A DNA stretch of 13,466 bases from contig DAOVLS010000027.1 of assembly GCA_030631125.1 (NCBI GenBank), positions 1 to 13,466 of the forward strand, in the 5' to 3' direction. The position numbers and the translations under genes are program-made. Positions 8,601 through 13,466 of the stretch are shown here, piece after piece (the stretch's first letter is position 1; every line of letters starts with the position of its first letter). The DNA comes from Planctomycetales bacterium. Lineage in GTDB: Bacteria > Planctomycetota > Phycisphaerae > SM23-33. A model generated the notes under the pieces. It ran no database searches. It was given only the letters and a program-made list of their open reading frames with translations, and was not told the DNA's origin.

Positions 8601-9789
8601 CCTCAGCGGAATCAACGACGGCGGTCGTGGGGTCTTCGGCCCCGGAACGCTCACCCAGGCCGGAAAACTGTTCAATCGCAAGGACTTCCTCTTCGTGGCG
8701 AAAAACCTGCTCGGAGGCAAAATCGACGGAGAGGTCGCCCCGCCGAAGCACACCTCGATTAACTTTCCGGATTCGGGCTTCGCCGTGATGCGCAGCGACT
8801 GGACGGGGCGGGCACGCTACATGTTGCTGAACTATGGGCCTGACAGGGTATGGCACACCCATCGGGACATACTCGACTTTGAGATCAGCGCCTTCGGGCG
8901 GGCGCTGTCTATAGACGCAGGGCTGGGGGTGAGTTACGACGATCCGCTCAATAATCCCTGGTACAACGCCTCACGCGCTCACAACATGTTGGTAGTCGAT
9001 GACGGCGAGATCGACCGTGCCGTCGCCCAGGGCCGCGACGTCGTCTGGGACTCACAGTCGGGTCTGGATTTCTTCGCCGCCACGACCCTCGGCTGGGACA
9101 AAGACGCGACTGTGCTCAGGCCGGGGGATGAGGAAGTACCCCTGGTCAAGGGCAAGGGCGTCGTCTGGCGCCGCTGCGTCGCCTTCGTCAAGCCGGACTA
9201 CTGGATAATCTACGACGTCGCCCGGACCGCCAAAGCGGGGCATACGCTCTCGTGGTATTTTCATTCGCCGACCGACCTGGTCGCAAAGGGCGGCGGCTTC
9301 GCAAGCACAAAGGCCCCGGGCCTGCTCGTTAGGCCTATAGGCCGAACCTTCAAGACCCGGCGAGGCAAAGGCAGGGCGTCGGTGAGGGGCCTTGGTTTCA
9401 AAGGATCATACCGCGACATCGACTGGGTGGCGTTCGATGCCCCGTCTCAAAAAGACGGTCGAGTTACCTTCCCGATGATGCTGTTGCCTTATGAAAAATC
9501 CCAGCCCAGGGTCGAACTCCGCATCGTAACCGAATCGGACGAAGGCGCTCACTTCGTGATCCGTGTTGGCGAGAAGATTGACCACGTGGTATTTTCGATT
9601 GGGCAGAAGGGGTTCCGTGACAAGGATATTCAGACGGACGGGCATTGTGCGGTCGTCCGCTGCCGGGACGGCAAGGTTGTTTCCTGGAGCGTAGCCGGCG
9701 GGAAAAAACTGGTTTTCCCCGGCATCAGCACGACATCGAAAGACAGTTCCCCAAAGAAGACAAACGAAGGTTCGGATAAAGCAGAGTAA
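5677..9789 (+). CDS. Secreted fusion: unknown domain + CBM4/9-like + heparinase II/III-type lyase
   Basis: This is a 1370-residue exported protein. The signal peptide ends near S-A (about residue 27). The unknown domain spans about 43-440 (G-Y-R-A-L-P at 43, H-G-E at 206, Y-L-Y-D-R-T-K-E-T-P near its end). A Pro/Ala-rich linker leads to a CBM4/9-like jellyroll at about 464-636, opening N-I-A-P-N-P-G-A-E-K-G and closing V-F-F-V-D-D-V-Y-I-G. From about 675 a heparinase II/III-type lyase follows: a helical toroid, then a beta super-sandwich with H-T-H-R-D-I-L-D-F-E (H1060, H1062) and R-A-H-N (H1102). N872 (G-N-W-Q) and Y927 (P-S-S-Y) fit the Asn and Tyr used by this superfamily for beta-elimination of uronate-containing polysaccharides. 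The PL family and substrate (heparinoid, alginate-like or other) cannot be told. The gene 6 ribosome site overlaps its stop. Confidence 0.9.
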   Translation: MLMRRTTIVLSAVVVIFAALSSHTSATDKTPASKPAPVVLKTGYRALPEGTVRIWDLGKKCTKKIKGFFHKEGGWYYRENWIQVPYGTTDYKFKGDCALEGTNFWIHLHGHNFDAIFIYPKVDDKGTPGGDNELYRSHSPAGSGLRNYGQGSNKARIVKNAPGEIAVESESLPRRGSKVTTVYRILAGKPWVKITPVRMATEQGMHGETRIAIVPEAGKNGNDFVADSIHFARHHPKTGARCDFPAKSRMMLDLMMDDDQIYVVTWPTPKKARPHIYLSQRGWHRGWDWIGEGKTRVWTAPFAYFGDETEPIIIGSLRFGYWHYQKIDAKVKAGEKFTGRWKCVRTRLGYGSYAKEIGAGYPFMKGASWRPLYPGKWRMTGAIDEKYYTREVIVKKADTTSSAFEFTSPVSGTLEYLVMYLYDRTKETPKDVYTPMDIYREAIQGKKPAAETIPADPADEAGTTNIAPNPGAEKGQAGKLPEGWGRYGNTPSDAGATHKVRHGGKRSAYLKVTGFGGRGRAYTGLAVGKTGAIKGAGAVPVKPNTKYYFSFHIRGEGFNRGITVWPREFKADGSGVDRSIAGIEVIPKDDWLRHMGSFTTGAETERVVLTFVVHGFNRDVKSGAVFFVDDVYIGTDKADAKAGVMDWRGGAMAKGLWMEPDYLDKKIKHISDEEVFASLDLAGPGLEEVNKAVKSRDYKAAYRAWAIYWARTHQVKPPSPQKTPNKRRLERAAGIIRHEISGWGGITIKHGPVVDFNTDGYGAGGKGGFHYWGWSRSLLRAYQATGDEKYLACFDKLFNQWYEQRDDVKSPSVFSVIWNELGVGIRAETFIEFYRRPFSKRTALTHERMLKTLLGSGRWLVELEKMGYDKGNWQVTGCSGLVKIGLAVPEFAEAQGWVRTGVQRIAEHAERDFFSDGCHSERCPSSYMFGVYYGLMRLARSLEDRPAYAGMVRRIDARLERSAEFWMYMTTPEGHLSGINDGGRGVFGPGTLTQAGKLFNRKDFLFVAKNLLGGKIDGEVAPPKHTSINFPDSGFAVMRSDWTGRARYMLLNYGPDRVWHTHRDILDFEISAFGRALSIDAGLGVSYDDPLNNPWYNASRAHNMLVVDDGEIDRAVAQGRDVVWDSQSGLDFFAATTLGWDKDATVLRPGDEEVPLVKGKGVVWRRCVAFVKPDYWIIYDVARTAKAGHTLSWYFHSPTDLVAKGGGFASTKAPGLLVRPIGRTFKTRRGKGRASVRGLGFKGSYRDIDWVAFDAPSQKDGRVTFPMMLLPYEKSQPRVELRIVTESDEGAHFVIRVGEKIDHVVFSIGQKGFRDKDIQTDGHCAVVRCRDGKVVSWSVAGGKKLVFPGISTTSKDSSPKKTNEGSDKAE

Positions 9790-9793
9790 GGAG
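9788..9793 (+). promoter_or_regulatory. Shine-Dalgarno site of gene 6 overlapping the gene 5 stop
   Basis: AAGGAG begins inside the TAA of gene 5 and lies 7 bases before the ATG at 9801, the same spacing as for gene 2. It ties gene 6 translation closely to gene 5 and decides the start. Confidence 0.8.
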
Positions 9794-9845
9794 ACAAAAA
9801 ATGTCGGTAACGAGAACGACGAGTGTGCTGTTGGCGGCGTTGGCC
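9788..9845 (+). repeat. Shared ribosome-site/signal-peptide leader, copy 2
   Basis: This is the counterpart of 1424-1481. The ribosome site and first 15 codons match gene 2 at all but three coding positions by eye, after which the signal peptides diverge. Confidence 0.7.
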
Positions 9846-12551
9846 GTTGTGATTTTGGCGTCTCCGGTGAGCGGATTCGCCGCCGATGAAGCCGGAGCGA
9901 TCAACAAAGGCGAAGGGTACGGTCCGCTCAAACCCGGAACGGTCAGAATCTGGGACACGAACAGGAAATACACTCATTTCTATGTGGGCTTCGTAGCCTG
10001 GAAGGACCGGGCCACGTGGACCCGGGTTCCCTACGGCAAGACCGATCATAAGTTCAAAGGCGAAGCCGTGATGGAGAACGACCACATGTTCCTGTTTCTT
10101 CACTCCGGCAAGCAGTCGGGGCCTATCCTCTACGCCAAACTGGGCAAGACCAACCCCGATGCAAAGAGGTACGGCCACGAGCACTCCATCCACAACGCCA
10201 TGTACCGTGTCTGGTGGGAGGACGGCGGAAGGGTTCACCACTACGACAGCCAACCCCGCCGGAACCAAATCGAGAAGAACACCGTCTCCGAGGCAATGGT
10301 CGTGAACTTCGCCACCAGCAGCAAGACAAAACCCACCGATAAGGTCAACGCGGGTCGGTATCGGATACTCGCTGGCAGGCACTGGCTTGAGATAACTCCC
10401 GTCAAGGGCAAAAAGGCCGATGAAACGGGCTATCACGGCGAGGCGCGCGTGATGTTGGTGCCCAATTACAAGGACGGCAACGATTACGTATTTGACTCGG
10501 CGGAGGACCGCTACAAGACCTATGGCCGGAGCGGTGCACCGGATCAACCCGTCCATCCAACCAGGCGGATTGACACCACCAGGGCGGCTAAGGACAAACC
10601 GCATTGGGGCACATACCCGATGACTCCGCCGGGAAGCAAGATGCTCATCGACCTCCAGATGACCGGCGGACAGTTCATGTGGACGATGACATATCCCTCG
10701 TGGAAGGTGGCCAGGCCTTACCTCAACTGGGCTCCGGGCGGACGGTTGGATAAATGGCCTCCCTGGCAAAAGGGATCTTTGAAACGTAGCGGAAACGCCG
10801 GGGTCTGGAGCGCGCCCTACGGATGCCTCGGCAACCAGAAAATCGTCGTCGGCGTAATTAATTCCCCGGGCTGCTGGCATCCTGAGATTATCGGGACGCC
10901 GCTGAAAGGCGGTAAGGTTGACGGCAAGGTCGTCAAAGCCGGCGAAAAGTACACCTGCAAGTGGAAGGCCACCTACGCCGGCAAGTGGCGAATGACCGCA
11001 CGCTTCCGGGACGACAAAGCGCCTGGTAAAGCCCTTTATTACTCCCGGCAGGTAACGATGGAAAAGGGCGGCGAGTTTGTCTTTACCTGTCCGGTCGCAG
11101 GCAAACTTGAGTACATCATCCTGTACCTCTACGACAGGACAGCCAAGACCCCGCCGGAGGTTGGAACCCCGATGGACGTATATCGGGAAACGATAACGGG
11201 CAATAAAGTCCAACCGGCTGCGCAGAACGGCAAGGCGACCGGACTGAAGGCGGGTGTTGCGACGGTCAAGATCACGCCTCCCGTCGGCGCTATAACCAAC
11301 AGCGGAAGGAAGACCATGGGCATTGCCGGCGAACTGTTCGCAAAGGCGCTGGTCCTGGACGACGGGAAGACCGCCACGGCACTGGTAACCGTTGATTTAA
11401 TCCTGTTGGGCAAAAAAGTCGTGGCCGAGACGCGCCGGCGTATCGAGAAGACGACCGGCATCCCCGGTTCGCACGTTATGTTCGCAGCCTCGCACACGCA
11501 CTGCTCTCCCACCTCCATGCGCCAGGCATGGGGCCCCGGGGGGAAAAACGTGCCCGATCAGAATTACCTGGACCAGTTGGTCGCGAAGATGGCAGGTGCG
11601 GTAGCCCTGGCCAAGACGCGCCTGGTCGAGGTAAGGGTCGGCGTGGGTCATGGACATGCCCCCTTCAATATCAACCGCTGGATTCCCACACCGAAAGGCC
11701 GGCTCGCCTTCAGGTGGGGTCCCTACCCCGCCGGCCCGACCGACGAGACGCTGTCGGTCCTGCGCATAGACCGCATGGACGGGACGCCGCTGGTCGCGGT
11801 GGTCAACTTCGCCGCTCATCCGACCGTGATGAGTTGGGGCAGGCAGTTCTGCGGTGATTTCCCCGGCTTCCTCCAGGAAACGCTGGAGAAGGTTTATAAC
11901 GGGAAGATGACGGCCATGTTCATCAACGGGGCGGCGGGGGATTTGAAGATAAAATGGCTGCGGAAAACGAGGCGAGGCTCGCTCGGTTTTGCCTACGGCG
12001 GCGCCAAAGACGCCCGGCGATGGGGCAGGATTATTGCCGGTGTGGCCTTGTCGGTTCTGGAGCAGGTAAAAACAAACAATCAGCCAAGACGGATCAGTAT
12101 TGCCTCAAAGCAAGTCAAGTTTCCGATGGTTCCTTTGCCCTCGGCGGAGGAAGTCCGGAAGCAGTTGGAAGCGAAACGCAAGGCGGGCAGGGACACCACC
12201 TGGGAAGAACGAATCCTTCCATCGCTGCGGGACGGGACCGCCCCGAAGGCGATTGCCGGGGAGGTCCAGTTGCTGCGACTGGGAGACGATATCGCCCTGC
12301 TGGCGGTTCCCGGTGAGTTGTTTGTCGAGGTGGGCCTGCGAATGCGGAAGGAATTAGGCTGCAAGAATCTGTTTATCGTCGGCTTTGCCAATGGCTATGT
12401 CGGGTATCTGCCTTCGACGAGGTTCGCTCGGCTGGATGGCAGCAGGAAATGCTACGAATGGCACAAGTTTTTCTGGTATCCCGCCGGTTTTTCCGAAGGC
12501 GTCGAGCCGGTGTTAATGTCGGCTGCGAAGGAACTGACCGGAGTGAAATAA
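9801..12551 (+). CDS. Secreted fusion: unknown domain + neutral/alkaline-ceramidase-like metal hydrolase
   Basis: This is a 916-residue exported protein. The signal peptide (M-S-V-T-R-T-T-S-V-L-L) is cleaved probably after G-F-A. The unknown domain runs from about residue 39 (G-Y-G-P-L-K) through H-G-E (H212) to M-D-V-Y-R-E at 458. After a short linker, a neutral/alkaline-ceramidase-like domain starts near 482 (L-K-A-G-V-A-T-V-K-I-T-P-P). Its zinc-site motifs are kept: S-H-T-H (H565, H567), A-A-H-P (H673), P-G-E (E839) and G-Y-V-G-Y (Y866, Y869). The loop holding the nucleophilic serine in true ceramidases (G-N-L-S-P-N type) reads G-D-L-K-I-K here, putting lysine (K716) at the serine. I therefore infer a metal hydrolase or amidase of this fold rather than a proven ceramidase. 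The family's extra C-terminal Ig-like domain seems absent. The gene lies 11 bases after gene 5. Confidence 0.88.
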   Translation: MSVTRTTSVLLAALAVVILASPVSGFAADEAGAINKGEGYGPLKPGTVRIWDTNRKYTHFYVGFVAWKDRATWTRVPYGKTDHKFKGEAVMENDHMFLFLHSGKQSGPILYAKLGKTNPDAKRYGHEHSIHNAMYRVWWEDGGRVHHYDSQPRRNQIEKNTVSEAMVVNFATSSKTKPTDKVNAGRYRILAGRHWLEITPVKGKKADETGYHGEARVMLVPNYKDGNDYVFDSAEDRYKTYGRSGAPDQPVHPTRRIDTTRAAKDKPHWGTYPMTPPGSKMLIDLQMTGGQFMWTMTYPSWKVARPYLNWAPGGRLDKWPPWQKGSLKRSGNAGVWSAPYGCLGNQKIVVGVINSPGCWHPEIIGTPLKGGKVDGKVVKAGEKYTCKWKATYAGKWRMTARFRDDKAPGKALYYSRQVTMEKGGEFVFTCPVAGKLEYIILYLYDRTAKTPPEVGTPMDVYRETITGNKVQPAAQNGKATGLKAGVATVKITPPVGAITNSGRKTMGIAGELFAKALVLDDGKTATALVTVDLILLGKKVVAETRRRIEKTTGIPGSHVMFAASHTHCSPTSMRQAWGPGGKNVPDQNYLDQLVAKMAGAVALAKTRLVEVRVGVGHGHAPFNINRWIPTPKGRLAFRWGPYPAGPTDETLSVLRIDRMDGTPLVAVVNFAAHPTVMSWGRQFCGDFPGFLQETLEKVYNGKMTAMFINGAAGDLKIKWLRKTRRGSLGFAYGGAKDARRWGRIIAGVALSVLEQVKTNNQPRRISIASKQVKFPMVPLPSAEEVRKQLEAKRKAGRDTTWEERILPSLRDGTAPKAIAGEVQLLRLGDDIALLAVPGELFVEVGLRMRKELGCKNLFIVGFANGYVGYLPSTRFARLDGSRKCYEWHKFFWYPAGFSEGVEPVLMSAAKELTGVK

Positions 12552-12607
12552 CTACACAGATAAAGCCCGCCGGAGACCCCGGACACCACGGAGAACCAAC
12601 CAGCCGC

Positions 12608-12619
12608 AAGGAAAGGAAA
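12608..12619 (+). promoter_or_regulatory. Purine-rich ribosome site of gene 7
   Basis: AAGGAAAGGAAA lies 6 bases before the ATG at 12626. It is weaker than the sites of genes 2 and 6 but gives the only well-placed start ahead of the signal peptide. Confidence 0.55.
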
Positions 12620-12625
12620 CAGAGA

Positions 12626-13466
12626 ATGTCAAGGATACGGATAACGAATGCACTGCTGGCGGCGTTGACCGGGGTGTTTCTGGTATTTCCGGCAAATGCT
12701 CTTGTCTATGCGGAACCACCGGTAATAAAAGGCTTCAGCTCCACCGGCGGCCATCCCCGGAATAAGGACAATGCCGAAGATAAGATGTACCTGGTCAAAC
12801 CCGGGGACAAAATAACCTTTCAGGTAAAAGCAGAGAACGTAGAAAAACACGAATGGCGGGTGAACAAAAAGGTGCAGGAGGCAAAGGGCAATTCGCTCAT
12901 CTGGACAGTACCGAATGAGAAAGGAACATGGGAGATTCATCTGGCTGCCTCCAATAAGGACGGCCTGATACATCAGGAATGGGTGATTTCGACCTTGACG
13001 AAAGCCGAAGCGCCGGACCTGTTTGACTATTTCAGCGACTGCAAGGTGAAAACAAGGACAGAACCGGATCCATGGGGCAGGCCGCTTCCCGAATGGAACA
13101 CTAAAGACAAACGCGGAAAGATACGTTCCGATGCAAGCAGAGCCTTCCTGGCCGGAAGAGGATTGTCTATCGATTCTGATATCGCCCACGGCACGTGGAG
13201 GTGCCGGGTAAAGTGTGATCGATCGAGAAAATATACAGTCAGATACCCTAATCAGGCGTCGCCGGGTTTTCCAAGGATTCACGGTGATGACGGCAGAGGA
13301 AACAAGGTTTTTTGGAACAGCAGCCCCTCGGATTCAATTCACTGGTACTTTGGGATGCAGTGCGGATTCCTGCCGGGAATAGGAGGCTCTACCGGCAGCG
13401 CCTGGGGGTGGATTGACCTGTCCAAAGAGACCTTCGGCGCCGGCCCGATGCACTGGTGGATACCCG
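12626..13466 (+). CDS. Secreted protein with Ig/PKD-like domain, 3' partial
   Basis: This frame stays open to the window end (280 codons read) and begins with a signal peptide, M-S-R-I-R-I-T-N-A-L-L-A-A-L, with cleavage near V-Y-A (about residue 29). The leader resembles those of genes 2 and 6. Residues about 32-113 look like an Ig/PKD-type beta sandwich (V-K-P-G-D-K-I-T-F ... W-T-V-P-N-E-K-G-T-W-E-I-H-L-A-A-S), of the kind used as spacers or surface modules in large secreted planctomycete proteins. From about 120, after D-L-F-D-Y-F-S-D-C, a Gly/Trp-rich region starts that could be a jellyroll or beta-helix; I cannot name it. The unknown domain of genes 2-6 is not seen in this part. Codons look more A-rich than in the upstream genes, which may reflect a different origin. 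The gap from gene 6 is 74 bases, with no clear terminator. Confidence 0.8.
   Translation, partial: MSRIRITNALLAALTGVFLVFPANALVYAEPPVIKGFSSTGGHPRNKDNAEDKMYLVKPGDKITFQVKAENVEKHEWRVNKKVQEAKGNSLIWTVPNEKGTWEIHLAASNKDGLIHQEWVISTLTKAEAPDLFDYFSDCKVKTRTEPDPWGRPLPEWNTKDKRGKIRSDASRAFLAGRGLSIDSDIAHGTWRCRVKCDRSRKYTVRYPNQASPGFPRIHGDDGRGNKVFWNSSPSDSIHWYFGMQCGFLPGIGGSTGSAWGWIDLSKETFGAGPMHWWIP

Noticed and set aside
5680..8862. Open frame of 1060 codons on the - strand opposite gene 5
   Set aside because: It is a mirror of the coding pattern of gene 5, where GC-rich codons leave few stops on the opposite strand. It has no recognisable domain, while the + strand has three.
9630..11213. Open frame of 527 codons on the - strand across the gene 5/gene 6 junction
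   Set aside because: It lies opposite two well-supported genes and shows no motifs of its own; explained by base composition.
12560..12585. Possible hairpin (CCGG ... CCGG) in the gene 6/gene 7 gap
   Set aside because: The stem has only four base pairs and no T-run follows; too weak to call a terminator.

Overview
The window is a GC-rich stretch, about 60% GC judged by eye, with seven protein genes. All are on the + strand and closely packed, with gaps of -1 to 93 bases, so it reads like one long operon or the inside of one. Every gene whose start is visible begins with a signal peptide, so the whole set appears to be secreted. Large exported multidomain enzymes (heparinase II/III, neutral-ceramidase-like, calcineurin-like phosphoesterase) and expanded families of exported paralogues point to the Planctomycetota-Verrucomicrobiota-Lentisphaerota sphere, most likely a Phycisphaerae-type planctomycete. 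This is an inference from gene content; there is no rRNA or other taxonomic marker.

Layout: (1) 1-1412, the 3' part of a secreted metallophosphoesterase whose start lies before the window. (2-4) 1437-2837, 2837-4216 and 4216-5583, three tandem paralogues of about 455-466 residues made of one secreted domain I cannot assign to a known family. They are joined by one-base TAATG stop/start overlaps. (5) 5677-9789, a 1370-residue fusion of the same unknown domain, a CBM4/9-like jellyroll and a heparinase II/III-type polysaccharide lyase. (6) 9801-12551, a 916-residue fusion of the same unknown domain to a neutral/alkaline-ceramidase-like metal hydrolase domain. (7) 12626 to the window end, the 5' part of another secreted protein with an Ig/PKD-like domain.

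The main point is the unknown domain. It runs from a G-Y-x-x-L-x-x-G-x-V-x-I-W motif to a C-terminal Y-L-Y-D-R-T ... T-P-M-D-[IV]-[HY]-R motif. It occurs five times in a row, three times alone and twice at the N-terminus of two unrelated enzyme classes. This suggests a common targeting, binding or catalytic module for a secreted attack on an extracellular glycan or glycoconjugate. That role is inferred from the fusions and the gene neighbourhood, not from any recognised catalytic motif in the domain.

The DNA also shows how the array grew. The tail of gene 2 plus the leader of gene 3 is repeated, in register at a period of 1379 bases, as the tail of gene 3 plus the leader of gene 4. The body of gene 3 resembles gene 2, while its signal peptide resembles gene 4. 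This is the pattern expected from unequal crossing-over between neighbouring paralogues. No RNA gene, CRISPR array, insertion sequence, convincing promoter or convincing terminator was seen, and no stretch of more than 300 bases lacks a gene.
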